The notes below the pieces were generated by a model. That model had not been told where the DNA came from, searched no databases, and saw only the letters and a list, made by a program, of their open reading frames with translations. The position numbers were made by a program, and so were the translations under genes. Shown piece after piece: positions 26,307 to 34,992 of a DNA stretch of 64,000 nt (within the stretch, counting starts at the first letter, position 1; every line of letters starts with the position of its first letter). The stretch spans positions 1 to 64,000 of the forward strand of contig DCMZ01000012.1 of assembly GCA_002321895.1 (NCBI GenBank), in the 5' to 3' direction. This DNA is from Bdellovibrionaceae bacterium UBA1609 (GTDB taxonomy: Bacteria; Bdellovibrionota; Bdellovibrionia; Bdellovibrionales; UBA1609).

Positions 26307-26532
26307 ATTTTTGTCCCATCTGGTTTTGACTGATTTGTATGACGTTTATTTTAAGTCCTTTATCAGGTTCAACGGACATTCTTTTTTCAGGGGTGTCGTT
26401 AGAGATCTTTTTCTTAAGCTCTTCATATTGAGCTTCTCGCTTTGCGAGCTCTTGATCGAAGTTAAGTCCCCACGCGCTAGGTGTAATGAGAGATAATAGG
26501 CCTATTATCAAAAGTATCTGCTTCGAGCTCAT
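26305..26532 (-). CDS. Small exported helical protein, unknown function
   Basis: Start chosen at ATG 26532 (MSSKQILLIIGLL), which has GGAAGGG upstream, rather than 13 codons further up. The 75-residue product has a signal peptide (to about residue 21, SAWG) and a mature part of about 55 residues with a short charged helix (ELAKREAQYEELKKKIS). No family recognised. The complete signals (ribosome binding site, signal sequence, terminator) argue for a real gene. Confidence 0.6.
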   Translation of the reverse strand: MSSKQILLIIGLLSLITPSAWGLNFDQELAKREAQYEELKKKISNDTPEKRMSVEPDKGLKINVIQISQNQMGQK

Positions 26533-26722
26533 AACCCTTCCTTGGATATTGAACCTCTTCCTAAGGCTCATCTATTCGACATAAAGAATTCCCACCTAGG
26601 TTAATGGGATCCTAAATTTTGCTGGTCATTGCCCAAGAGCTTATGGTTCAGATCTGCCATCGGCGCGTAGGCCGCTATTGAGTCAGAGAACAGGAGCTTC
26701 GTCGAGTATAGACTCAGAGACT

Positions 26723-29700
26723 CTAGTTTGATTTTATTGAATAAGGGTAGTGGTACTTTTCAAAATAGTAATCTGTAGGAAAGTACTCTTTTCTAGGGTA
26801 TTCCTGCCACAGGCATTTATTGCCAGGGATGGTGGCTTTTTTAGATGTACCAAAGGTGAACAGGCTTGAAACATTCACCTCGAGTTTTTGATGGGGTTGA
26901 ATCACATCTAAATCTTTAACCGGAATCCATCTCAGCCCTTTTAGATGACTATAAGTGTAGGATTCCTCGTGGGATTCTACGGTTTTCGTAGTTCTCTCTA
27001 AGCCAATATTTTCAATGGACACATTGTCTTGTTCACGGATATCTGGAGATGTAACAAGGTAGAGGTCTAAACTTTTTTTCCTACAGCCAGGAAGTTTTTT
27101 GGCGGCCTCTTGTTGAGTACAGTTCCTGCCATGGCCATGTATGGGATCAACAAAGCCTTCCGTGTATCGGCCAATGATTTCATAGGCTGTTCCAACAGGG
27201 TTTTGTAAATCAATAAACAATAGGGGATCAAAATGAGGGGCCGATGATCGCTTTGCGTGGATCAATGGGATGTTTTTATGAGGTGCATACCAGTACCAAT
27301 TCGCTTCCCGAGCCTCATTTCTAAATAGCCCCGATTCAAAATTTCTAACAGTAATACTATTATCGTTCTCGAAGGCGGCGACGTGGCTGGGATGGTTTCT
27401 ATAGTCAGAGCGAAATATAGATTTGAAGCGAAAGCGTGGTGGTGAAGGTTGACCTAGAAGACCAATATGACAATTTAACTCAGAGGGTTCGTAGACACTC
27501 TTGATGGATAAATCACCATTTGTATTGATGTAGAACTCTCTCGACTCATTTTCAGAAACCGGAACTCTGGCTACAAAGGTATTTCTTCCCGTAGGTTTAT
27601 TAGCGGGAAAAGGCAGGTAGGGAGTCAGGTAAGTTTCTTTGTAGGAGTTCATCGCCGGCAAAACATATTGATGAAATTTCTTTTGCTTAAATCCCAATAT
27701 ATCGATGGTGTAATTCAGTTTATGTCCCAATCCAGGTAGTCGTCTCTGGTAGTCTTCAACACTTTCTTCTTGGGGGTAAAGTGAGTTTTCATCATTAAAT
27801 TTTCCCACATGATAAAATGTCTGTGGATAGTGGTCAGAAATTCTGACGTCTGCCTGATTGTAACCTGAAGCTTGAACATAAAATTTGTCGGGTAGGACCC
27901 GCTGGTCAAAAATATCTGGGTTCTCAGGTTCTATTTTTACATTTTCGGGGTTTATAAAAAACCTTCGATGATATCCAATCGGGGAGATGACCTTTATCTC
28001 GGAGGTGAAGTTTTGCAACTTCTCAATTAATTTATCTTTGATGGTACTCGTAATATTGGCGATTTTATCGATGCCTAGGTTTTTTCTAAAAATGTTTATC
28101 AAGGTTAAGTAGACAGGGTGGTCTTGATGATTGTTATAGTTTACATCGGCCATTCCAATGGCTTTGGGGCCAAGGGGTACATGACCTGTGGGCACAGGAA
28201 TATATTCTGTAGTGAGATCTGTGAGTCCTTCCAGTGGCTCACCACCTGGGATCGGATTATCTAAACTATAAATGAAATCTAGACGTGCTTCGGGGGCTCC
28301 CACTATGACGTCATTCTCGTAAATGCCGGGAGCTGAAAGGTCCGAGGATGTCTTTTCCGTTTGATTCAGTTCAGTGCTTTCAATGATTCGATTCAGTTCA
28401 TTGATACGTTGTGTGTATTTGGCATTGAATTGGGGGAATTTCCAGGCCTCCGTTGCATTGGCCGCATCGTTAATTCGCTTTTTCTCATCGATGGCTTGTT
28501 TTCGGACTTCTTTTTCTACGTCGAGTTGGTTAATGATTCCCGCTACATTATAGACGCGCAAATTATCAGGGACTTGTTTGTTGAATTTCACATGTGGGCC
28601 CCAGTCTTCTGGGCCCATAATGAAGTCTCCCGTACGGGTATCGATCATTCGGTTGCGTTGTAATATTAAATTTCTCTGCCAGGAGAGTCCTGAGCTGCCA
28701 ATGGCTAGCCGATACACTTGCCGAATGGGGAATGGAATATTGAGGCCGGCGAAGCTGGCCAAGACTAGGCCCCCTTGGAGCAAGTTTAATGAGGTGGCTA
28801 TTCCATTTTCTGGATCAGCATCCATTTTTAGAAACATTTCCTGTCCATAGTTGGCAGTGGGTGAGCCCCAGAAGGGACTGCCCAAGCTGATCAAGTTACT
28901 AAAGTTTTTAGGTGTACCAGCATTTTTTTTAAGGTGGATGTTTTTGTAGAGTTCCGTGGCTTCATATTTTTCAGCCACTTCAAGTGCATCTTCTTTTCCA
29001 CTTTGCATATTTTCAACGGTGAGTTCTTTACTCAGTCGATCTTCGAATACCGACAGCGCGCCTTCATAGTTACAGAACGCCGTTGGGCCTTCCGTATCTT
29101 TGCTGTAGCAAGAGTTTAAAAATGAAGCCATTGTAAGGCCGCCCTGGGAGTGAACAATAACGCTGTAGCTGGTATCTAAATTGGTAATGTCAGTGGCACA
29201 TCGGGGCAGGTCATCAAAATAACTCGCACATTTTCTAATATGGTTTTTAGTAAAAAGACCGGAGTCTCCTCGGGTGAGACATTTTTTATAATCGTGAATT
29301 AAGATTTCTTTTTCGGGATGGTTGGCTTGGCAAGTTTTAAGGTCATCCAATCCCGATTCGACTAAAAAACTGATGATCTTCGCATTTATGATTTGAGCAA
29401 AATGATAGGGGTGTAGATCTCTAGATGTGAGGTAGTCCCAAGGGTTCTGACCGTTTGTTACAGTGGGATAAGTTAAGTTTTTAAATCTCAAACTACGATA
29501 GGGGCCGAGATCTCGTTTTAAAATGTTTTCCATGTGTCCAAAAGTGGATTCGGCGCCCAACAGACCATGTACAAAGAAGACCGCATGGGGTTTAGGATTG
29601 AATGAGTCATCTCGACGAATAAGAAACTCGGCATACCCATCAGCTTTCTCTCCTGTGGGAGTTGGGGCAAAATAGGTGAGGGGGTTGCCGGTCGTTAGGG

Positions 29701-29848
29701 GGACCCCTGCCGCGACATCGGTGACAGAATTTTTGTCCCGATAACCCAAGAACTCATCTTCTTGTTGTGCTCCAAATAGAAAAAGTGGTGCCGCGAGTGT
29801 TAGGATCACTGCACTCAAATGTATTTTTTTTAGAAACACGTATCTCAT
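26723..29848 (-). CDS. Large exported alpha/beta-hydrolase (lipase/esterase-like) protein
   Basis: Start chosen at ATG 29848 (MRYVFLKKIHLSAVILTL), which gives a normal signal peptide and 1041 residues. A longer start at 29905 lies inside an inverted repeat and is less likely. Residues of about 75-330 resemble an alpha/beta hydrolase with the oxyanion motif VFFVHGLLG and the nucleophile elbow VIVHSQGG, as in lipases and PGAP1-like esterases. A later HGHGRNC could not be assigned. Residues 450-1041 are beta-rich with several Cys and no family known to me. The protein is probably secreted or on the outer membrane. The substrate is unknown. The divergent neighbour is a lytic transglycosylase-like gene. 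Confidence 0.75.
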   Translation of the reverse strand: MRYVFLKKIHLSAVILTLAAPLFLFGAQQEDEFLGYRDKNSVTDVAAGVPLTTGNPLTYFAPTPTGEKADGYAEFLIRRDDSFNPKPHAVFFVHGLLGAESTFGHMENILKRDLGPYRSLRFKNLTYPTVTNGQNPWDYLTSRDLHPYHFAQIINAKIISFLVESGLDDLKTCQANHPEKEILIHDYKKCLTRGDSGLFTKNHIRKCASYFDDLPRCATDITNLDTSYSVIVHSQGGLTMASFLNSCYSKDTEGPTAFCNYEGALSVFEDRLSKELTVENMQSGKEDALEVAEKYEATELYKNIHLKKNAGTPKNFSNLISLGSPFWGSPTANYGQEMFLKMDADPENGIATSLNLLQGGLVLASFAGLNIPFPIRQVYRLAIGSSGLSWQRNLILQRNRMIDTRTGDFIMGPEDWGPHVKFNKQVPDNLRVYNVAGIINQLDVEKEVRKQAIDEKKRINDAANATEAWKFPQFNAKYTQRINELNRIIESTELNQTEKTSSDLSAPGIYENDVIVGAPEARLDFIYSLDNPIPGGEPLEGLTDLTTEYIPVPTGHVPLGPKAIGMADVNYNNHQDHPVYLTLINIFRKNLGIDKIANITSTIKDKLIEKLQNFTSEIKVISPIGYHRRFFINPENVKIEPENPDIFDQRVLPDKFYVQASGYNQADVRISDHYPQTFYHVGKFNDENSLYPQEESVEDYQRRLPGLGHKLNYTIDILGFKQKKFHQYVLPAMNSYKETYLTPYLPFPANKPTGRNTFVARVPVSENESREFYINTNGDLSIKSVYEPSELNCHIGLLGQPSPPRFRFKSIFRSDYRNHPSHVAAFENDNSITVRNFESGLFRNEAREANWYWYAPHKNIPLIHAKRSSAPHFDPLLFIDLQNPVGTAYEIIGRYTEGFVDPIHGHGRNCTQQEAAKKLPGCRKKSLDLYLVTSPDIREQDNVSIENIGLERTTKTVESHEESYTYSHLKGLRWIPVKDLDVIQPHQKLEVNVSSLFTFGTSKKATIPGNKCLWQEYPRKEYFPTDYYFEKYHYPYSIKSN

Positions 29849-29882
29849 CCGCGGGTTAAATGGGTTTGGGCTATTCACGCTA

Positions 29883-29909
29883 ATAGATGGCAATATTGAT
29901 GCCATCTAT
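29883..29909. promoter_or_regulatory. Inverted repeat between divergent hydrolase and transglycosylase genes
   Basis: ATAGATGGC and GCCATCTAT are perfect 9-bp arms separated by 9 bases. The centre-to-centre distance of 18 bases suits a dimeric regulator. It sits between the two divergent start codons. Confidence 0.5.
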
Positions 29910-29967
29910 ACAGCCTTGAGCCCAATTTTTGTGCTTTGAATTGAGTCTCTGCTCTGCCCGTGCTGCA

Positions 29968-30756
29968 ATGGATTTGGGGAGAGGGACGTTGCCAAAGAAA
30001 AGACGAAAAAAAGTGAAAAAATCAATAGTTTGGCGATTGATTTTATTGGGCAGAAAAAACATTTGGCTCACACTGTTGTTTTTAATTTTCGCTGGGAATT
30101 TCTCCTATCAGGTGGCTCTGAAACCGACAGAGATCTTAAGTCTAGTTGCGAGCAATGCTATTTATACTCCCAGTACCACTTGGTCCAAATATGGCGATGA
30201 GTTTGTGGAAAATAGAACTCAATATATCTCACCCTATTTGTTGGCTTCATTTGCTCAGGTAGAGAGTGGAGGTAACCCCTGGGTGAGTCCTGGGTGGGTA
30301 TTTAATTGGCGTCGGCCCATTCACAGAATCTATGCCCCCGCCTCTTCTTCGGTGGGATTAATGCAGTTCACGGAAGGCACCTATCAAAGAGCCAGAAAGC
30401 TGTGTGTTCACAAAGGACAGGTTTTCGAAGACGGCCCCTGGTACGATTTCAAGAGTTGCTGGGGGAACTTTCTCTATCATCGCGTATGGCCAGGACATGC
30501 CATCGAAATGACTTCCGCCTATTTACATCGCTCCGTAGAATCCTTGGTGCGGCGTTTTCCTCAGTATAATTTTAGTTCGGAGAATGTTCGTAAGGTGGCT
30601 GCGGTGACCCATTTGTGTGGGATTGGCGTTGCAAAGAGAGTGATCCGACAGCGCTTTAAAATCACTTCAGATCAAACCTGTGGCTCACACAATCTATCCC
30701 GCTATGTGGATAAAATCAGTCGACTCTCTAAAACCTTTCGACGGCTTCATAAATAG
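29968..30756 (+). CDS. Membrane-anchored lytic transglycosylase-like protein
   Basis: The protein (262 residues from ATG 29968) has a very basic N-terminus, one hydrophobic segment (about residues 35-55) and a periplasmic domain of the SLT/lysozyme fold. The predicted catalytic glutamate is in LLASFAQVESGGNP, and SSVGLMQFTEGTYQRA matches the GLMQ motif of family 1 transglycosylases. A TTG at 29989 with GGGGAGAGGG just upstream may be the true start and would remove 7 residues. It is a second peptidoglycan-cleaving enzyme beside slt, divergent from the large hydrolase with an inverted repeat between. Confidence 0.8.
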   Translation: MDLGRGTLPKKRRKKVKKSIVWRLILLGRKNIWLTLLFLIFAGNFSYQVALKPTEILSLVASNAIYTPSTTWSKYGDEFVENRTQYISPYLLASFAQVESGGNPWVSPGWVFNWRRPIHRIYAPASSSVGLMQFTEGTYQRARKLCVHKGQVFEDGPWYDFKSCWGNFLYHRVWPGHAIEMTSAYLHRSVESLVRRFPQYNFSSENVRKVAAVTHLCGIGVAKRVIRQRFKITSDQTCGSHNLSRYVDKISRLSKTFRRLHK

Positions 30757-30820
30757 ATCCAAGGTTGATTTTTCCAACTCAAGTCAGTAGTTTCATGGAG
30801 AGCTTGGTTTGGGGGGGATT

Positions 30821-31345
30821 ATGAAAGCATTTTTTCTATTTTTGGTATCATTTATGGCGCTACCTAGTTTAGCCATGAAATCTCAGATTAAAATGGAGCG
30901 CCCAAAGGCCGTATTTATTAAAACCACCGAGGGGTTGCATGCACCTTTAGATTTAAAGCAGCGGAAAATTCAGTTTTCAAAGCAAGATGTAGAGAAATGC
31001 CGGAATCGGTTAGTCCGTAAAAGTGGAACTTTGCATTTCACCTGTACCTTGAGTTTACCTGTATTGAGCGAAATTTCTCGGCTCAAAGAGCAAATAAGTC
31101 CAGAAGCTTTCAAGGTGACCTATGGGGATCGGCCGCGTTGGGTGAAGATGTTGGTTGCCAAAAATGCTCGTGAAGTGACTCTTGAGACCGCCTTTAATTC
31201 TAAGGGGCTCGACATCGATAAGATCAACAACAGCGATTTCTTTTTTACCTATGAACAATCAGCCATGGTCTATTTTTCCAACGTATTGCAGGCAACTCCT
31301 CTGCATATCCAAGTTTTAGAAGGCCGGAGTAGAGCTAGACCTTAG
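30821..31345 (+). CDS. Exported protein of unknown function
   Basis: The ATG at 30821 directly follows GGGGGGGATT, better than an upstream in-frame start that would add four residues. The 174-residue protein has a signal peptide (to about residue 20, SLA) and a basic, mainly beta-like mature region with two cysteines (near 63 and 77) that could form a disulfide. No family recognised. It lies 64 bases after the transglycosylase-like gene on the same strand and may be cotranscribed. Confidence 0.7.
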   Translation: MKAFFLFLVSFMALPSLAMKSQIKMERPKAVFIKTTEGLHAPLDLKQRKIQFSKQDVEKCRNRLVRKSGTLHFTCTLSLPVLSEISRLKEQISPEAFKVTYGDRPRWVKMLVAKNAREVTLETAFNSKGLDIDKINNSDFFFTYEQSAMVYFSNVLQATPLHIQVLEGRSRARP

Positions 31346-31420
31346 TCTGTATTTGTACCTTACGTTGTCCCACCCTAGGGCTATGCTAAACTGTTTGGCA
31401 TCCAAAGGGAGGCGCGTAGA

Positions 31421-31978
31421 ATGGCTGCCAGTACTCATGCTGAACCAAAACATCTTGTATTTCAAAAAGTCGGAATTTTTGTAGATGCCGAAAATATTGA
31501 AATGTCTTCGTTGAACAAGCACGGCGGACGAACGGATTATAAAAAGCTTCTCGATCATGTTGGAGATAGAGAAGTCATTCGAATCCTCTATTACAAACCC
31601 TCCTACAAAGATATTTCTAAAACTTTCGAATCATTTTGGTTGGGCCTTGGTGGAGAGTTTCGTCAACCTGAGAAAAACGCGGATAGCTTTCTCATAGTAG
31701 ATGCGGTGACCATGGCGGATCGAATGGACGTGGCGATTTTAATGGGAGGGGACAAAGATTACCTACCATTGATTTGGTACCTCCGTTCTAGAGGTTGTCG
31801 AGTGGAAATTTGGTCTTGGCCAGAGACTACCAGTGATCAGGTGAAAGAAGCTGCAGACGTTTATGTACCAATGACTACGGATTTCATTATAGCCGACAGC
31901 AATAATAAAAAGCGAAACTCCAATAACAGAAAAAAGACGACAAAAAAAAGAACCACTAAAAAGGCCTCTTCAAAATAG
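31421..31978 (+). CDS. NYN-domain (PIN-like) protein with lysine-rich tail
   Basis: The 185-residue protein has the NYN/LabA-DUF88 fold. VGIFVDAENIEM near residue 17 supplies the first catalytic Asp, a middle acidic segment reads DSFLIVDAVTMA, and AILMGGDKDYLPLIWYL near residue 108 carries the GGDxD motif. These residues bind metal in PIN-type nucleases, so an RNA-cleaving role is likely from the family. The last 30 residues are an extended Lys/Arg/Ser/Thr tail (KKRNSNNRKKTTKKRT) that should bind nucleic acid. The ATG follows GGGAGG. It converges on the diheme cytochrome gene. Confidence 0.85.
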   Translation: MAASTHAEPKHLVFQKVGIFVDAENIEMSSLNKHGGRTDYKKLLDHVGDREVIRILYYKPSYKDISKTFESFWLGLGGEFRQPEKNADSFLIVDAVTMADRMDVAILMGGDKDYLPLIWYLRSRGCRVEIWSWPETTSDQVKEAADVYVPMTTDFIIADSNNKKRNSNNRKKTTKKRTTKKASSK

Positions 31979-31985
31979 AGAGGCA
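31955..31985 (-). terminator. Terminator for the diheme cytochrome gene
   Basis: On the minus strand GCCTCT, a 9-base loop and AGAGGC are followed by CTTTTT. It overlaps the 3' end of the convergent NYN gene. Confidence 0.6.
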
Positions 31986-31996
31986 TTCTTACTGTT

Positions 31997-32974
31997 TTAA
32001 AGCTCTGTCATCCAGTCTCGTAAGAGTTTGAGAGCCTCAGGGTCCACCAATTCTATTCCGGATAGAATCGAAGAGGGCATATTTCCAGTCTCTACATTGC
32101 AATACACTGCAGAGGCATTGTCTATGTCTGAGCAGTTAGTGGATTTTTGTAAATCCGTACCAGCGGTTTGTATAACATTTGTGTTTTCAATATTAGGTGT
32201 GGAAAAACTGTAGTTAAAACGGTAGTCGGTTTGATCGGCACATTGTCCATTGTCTCGATGGCAAGTTCCGCAATTCACATGTAAATAACCCAAAGCTTTT
32301 TGGGCCGCTTCGGAGCCAACAATCTCCAGATCGTCCACTTCATGGGTAAAAAGTTTTTGTGTGTAAAGTCTATTTAGAAGTCGGTCCACACCTTCAAATT
32401 GAGATAGCTGCAGTCGATTGAATCCCAGCACAGGTTCCTCTCCGACGTTGGGGTTATGGCAACCTGTGCATTTGCTCGTCGCAGGAATGGTATGCCCCGT
32501 TCCTAATGCATTGAAAACGTCGTTAGTGACAAGTTCAGCTCGATTCTGTTCTGCATTCCAAAGGTAGGTTGAAAAGCGCCATTCACTGTCATTGATTTTT
32601 TCCATCTGCCGGGTTTCTACAGTTAGATTGTCCCGACTAAAATTTTTGTAAAAGATAGTTCCCGCAGGGAACCTCCAGTTATTTGGGTCACTGGTATCAA
32701 CATATTCTCCCGGAGGAAGATACATATTTCGGATTTTGAAAGCATCATCAGTCCACAGAGAATATTTTGGGATATAGGGGATGAGCTGTTTGCCAGCTTG
32801 AGAAAAACAGGAGTCTAAAAGATATTGATCAGGACTCTCTGGTATCTTACAGGACTTACTCAAGAGGTCCTTCGAGACTCCTTCAAAACCATCACTCCAG
32901 TTTTGGAAGAGCAATAGCCCGGAGGCGATGAGAGTAAAAATGGCGCTCGCCAGCCATGCGGATTTATGTCCCAT
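31997..32974 (-). CDS. Exported diheme c-type cytochrome (SO2930-like)
   Basis: The 325-residue protein has an N-terminal hydrophobic segment (residues 6-24) that acts as signal or anchor. Two haem-binding CXXCH motifs are visible, CTGCH near residue 168 and CGTCH near residue 235. The spacing and the surrounding WSFPAGT/WRFPAGTIFYKNF-type segments are like the SO2930 family of predicted diheme cytochromes. It is likely periplasmic and accepts or donates electrons. The redox partner is unknown. The ATG has no ribosome binding site and follows directly after an inverted repeat (32976-33003), while the tRNA-Arg gene lies 63 bases upstream. Confidence 0.82.
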   Translation of the reverse strand: MGHKSAWLASAIFTLIASGLLLFQNWSDGFEGVSKDLLSKSCKIPESPDQYLLDSCFSQAGKQLIPYIPKYSLWTDDAFKIRNMYLPPGEYVDTSDPNNWRFPAGTIFYKNFSRDNLTVETRQMEKINDSEWRFSTYLWNAEQNRAELVTNDVFNALGTGHTIPATSKCTGCHNPNVGEEPVLGFNRLQLSQFEGVDRLLNRLYTQKLFTHEVDDLEIVGSEAAQKALGYLHVNCGTCHRDNGQCADQTDYRFNYSFSTPNIENTNVIQTAGTDLQKSTNCSDIDNASAVYCNVETGNMPSSILSGIELVDPEALKLLRDWMTEL

Positions 32975-32975
32975 A

Positions 32976-33003
32976 CTGACTCATCGGTACTTATCTGAGT
33001 CAG
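32976..33003 (-). promoter_or_regulatory. Inverted repeat directly upstream of the cytochrome start
   Basis: CTGACTCA and TGAGTCAG are perfect 8-bp arms with a 12-base spacer, ending one base before the cytochrome ATG and downstream of tRNA-Arg. There is no T run, so it is less likely a terminator than an operator or leader hairpin. Confidence 0.45.
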
Positions 33004-33037
33004 ATTCAATTTAATTTATTACAGGTGAGTGAAAATC

Positions 33038-33114
33038 TGGCGCAGCCGGGAAGACTCGAACTCCCAACCCCCTGGTCCGAAGCCAGGTGCTCTATCCAAT
33101 TGAGCTACGGCTGC
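33038..33114 (-). tRNA. tRNA-Arg (anticodon TCG)
   Basis: The minus strand folds as a standard cloverleaf. The acceptor stem is GCAGCCG/CGGCTGC, the anticodon stem CCTGG/CCAGG with loop CTTCGGA (anticodon TCG), the T arm contains GGTTCGAGT-like sequence (here GAGTTCGAGTC), and a CCA end is encoded. 77 bases including CCA. It follows queF on the same strand by about 60 bases. Confidence 0.97.
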
Positions 33115-33176
33115 ATCCTAATGGAAGGACTGAAGGTAAGTGAAAACCGGTGTCGAGGCAACGCTTATGCGTCGCG

Positions 33177-33557
33177 CTAGGATTTTGTATGCTTTGCCGT
33201 AACCACGGTTTTTATGTTTCCACGGACATTGAAATCACCTTCGACTTCAATCTCGTGGGGATCCAAGAGGTCCACGAGATCTCCGAGAATGTTGTTAGTC
33301 ACGTCTTCGTGAAACACCTTCTCATTTCGAAATTTGTTGATATAGAGCTTCAAAGACTTCAATTCCACGCACCACTTATCTGGAACATATTTAATATTGA
33401 TTGTGGCAAAATCGGGAAACCCGCTCCGTGGACAAATACAGGTGAATTCGGGACAACTAAAGGAAACCGTATATCGCCTCACTTGGGTTCGGTTTTCAAA
33501 CCGCTCCAATTGGTTTTCTTCAATTGCTTTCTCTCCATACAGCTTTTCATCTGCCAT
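33177..33557 (-). CDS. queF: NADPH-dependent 7-cyano-7-deazaguanine (preQ0) reductase
   Basis: QueF reduces preQ0 to preQ1 in queuosine biosynthesis. I start it at ATG 33557 (MADEKLYG) with AAGGA 9 bases upstream, giving 126 residues, the size of the short YkvM-type QueF. A GTG two codons earlier is also possible. Hallmarks are the catalytic cysteine in PEFTCICPRSGFPDFA, the ELKSLKLY NADPH-binding motif, and FHE. No other queuosine gene is in the window, and I see no preQ1 riboswitch in the short upstream region. Confidence 0.93.
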   Translation of the reverse strand: MADEKLYGEKAIEENQLERFENRTQVRRYTVSFSCPEFTCICPRSGFPDFATINIKYVPDKWCVELKSLKLYINKFRNEKVFHEDVTNNILGDLVDLLDPHEIEVEGDFNVRGNIKTVVTAKHTKS

Positions 33558-33701
33558 AGTCACCTATCCTTTTTTGCAGACCATCGGGTATCACTATCTT
33601 AAGGCGGTGTCCAGGCCAACAGGCTAGATAGGCTTGCTTTTCATGGCCTCCAGGCGTATTCTTCCGCAGATGTCCCATTCATCAGCATCATAGAGGTTCT
33701 C

Positions 33702-34238
33702 TTGTTTAAACAGTTTTCAATGTATTTGGGTTTTTTAATTTTATTGATGGTTTTTTCGGCCTGTACCAGCGAGCAAAAAATCGTTTGCGACCAAAGGGAT
33801 TGGTACGAACTGGGTCGGCAGGATGGCTTGCTAGGACATAGGGACAATTTTAGCGGTGTTGAACGTCGCCCGGCTTGTGAGCAGTCCGAAGTGATTTCAG
33901 ATGTAAACCGCTATAATAGTGGCCATGCCGCAGGACTGATTGCCTTTTGTACCTCTAGTAATGGTTTTGAATTAGGGTTCTCAGGTGAGCCCTTCACCGA
34001 TATTTGCCCGCAAGGCCTTGCTGATCGATTTCAACAGGCGTTCCGCTTAGGGGAAAGAGCAAGAGAGCTATCGAATGATTCTAGACAGTTGGAGAGTCAG
34101 ATTCTTTCTACGGAGCAGGAAATCCTTCAGCGAACACAACAGCAGGAAATTGCCGCGCTTCAGAGAAGACTTGAAGAACTGCAAACCCTTCGCTCTTCTA
34201 AGTTAGAGCAGATCACTCGATTGCGAAAATCACTATAA
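33702..34238 (+). CDS. DUF2799 lipoprotein
   Basis: The 178-residue protein starts at TTG (AGAGG 5 bases upstream) and has a lipoprotein signal with a lipobox around FSAC (Cys21). The mature part shows the DUF2799 pattern WYELGRQDGLLG, RYNSGHAAGLIAFC and GLADRFQQAFRLG, followed by a coiled coil (about 125-178, rich in Gln, Glu and Leu). The family function is unknown. It is likely anchored in the outer membrane. Confidence 0.85.
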   Translation: MFKQFSMYLGFLILLMVFSACTSEQKIVCDQRDWYELGRQDGLLGHRDNFSGVERRPACEQSEVISDVNRYNSGHAAGLIAFCTSSNGFELGFSGEPFTDICPQGLADRFQQAFRLGERARELSNDSRQLESQILSTEQEILQRTQQQEIAALQRRLEELQTLRSSKLEQITRLRKSL

Positions 34239-34259
34239 ATTTTTAGGTTTTACTTCCGT

Positions 34260-34988
34260 CTATTTCAAAGTGTTGAGTAGTTGCTCTGGGTTTTTAACGG
34301 CCTTGTAATAGTAGTAGGCTTTGAGTTCTTCGAATTGTTCGGTCGACAAGTCACCGGAATGACCTTGTGTTTGATTTCGAGCCAACCAGATATGGTAAAA
34401 GCTTAATGCCGCAGCAACGGAGATATTAAAACTTTGCGAAAAACCCGTCATAGGTAGGATGATGTTTTGGTCGGCCAACTCGGTGGCCTCAGCGGAGATA
34501 CCTTCTTTTTCATTTCCAAAAATAATGGCCGAAGGTTCTGTAAAGTCGATGTCACTGATAGGTACTGAGGATTTTAAATCTGTAGCGTAGATTTTGTATC
34601 CTCTCTGCTTTAAGTCCTTAATGCAGGTAGCAGTACGGCCATATTCTCGTACATCTAACCACTTGTCGGCTCCTTGTGTGACTCGATTTGCTGATTTAAA
34701 TCGAGCATCCTCCGACTCGATGATATGGAATTCAAAAAAACCATAGGCCTCTGCGGAGCGCATGGCTGCACTGATGTTCCCACGGTCATAGATATTCTCC
34801 ATCACCGGTATAATGGAGCGAGTACGGCCTTTAAGGACCTCATCAATTCGGGACTTTCTCTCTTCAGTGATGAACTCAGAGAGACCTTGGATCACCTGAT
34901 TGGAGGAAAGTTTTGTATCTCCAACCGGTATAGCACTGCCCGATAGGAATCGGTGGGCTCTCCAAAATTTTTCCTTCTCTATGGTCAT
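34260..34988 (-). CDS. SpoU/TrmH-family RNA 2'-O-methyltransferase
   Basis: The 242-residue protein has the knotted SPOUT fold motifs. They are NIYDRGNISAAMRSAEAYGF (motif 1, near residue 57), IIFGNEKEGIS (motif 2, near 160) and LPMTGFSQSFNISVAAALSFY (motif 3, near 183). The layout is closest to TrmH, which methylates G18 of tRNA, though the exact target cannot be fixed from sequence. It directly follows the RlmL-like gene on the same strand with 4 bases between, so the two RNA methyltransferases form an operon. Confidence 0.88.
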   Translation of the reverse strand: MTIEKEKFWRAHRFLSGSAIPVGDTKLSSNQVIQGLSEFITEERKSRIDEVLKGRTRSIIPVMENIYDRGNISAAMRSAEAYGFFEFHIIESEDARFKSANRVTQGADKWLDVREYGRTATCIKDLKQRGYKIYATDLKSSVPISDIDFTEPSAIIFGNEKEGISAEATELADQNIILPMTGFSQSFNISVAAALSFYHIWLARNQTQGHSGDLSTEQFEELKAYYYYKAVKNPEQLLNTLK

Positions 34989-34992
34989 AGGG

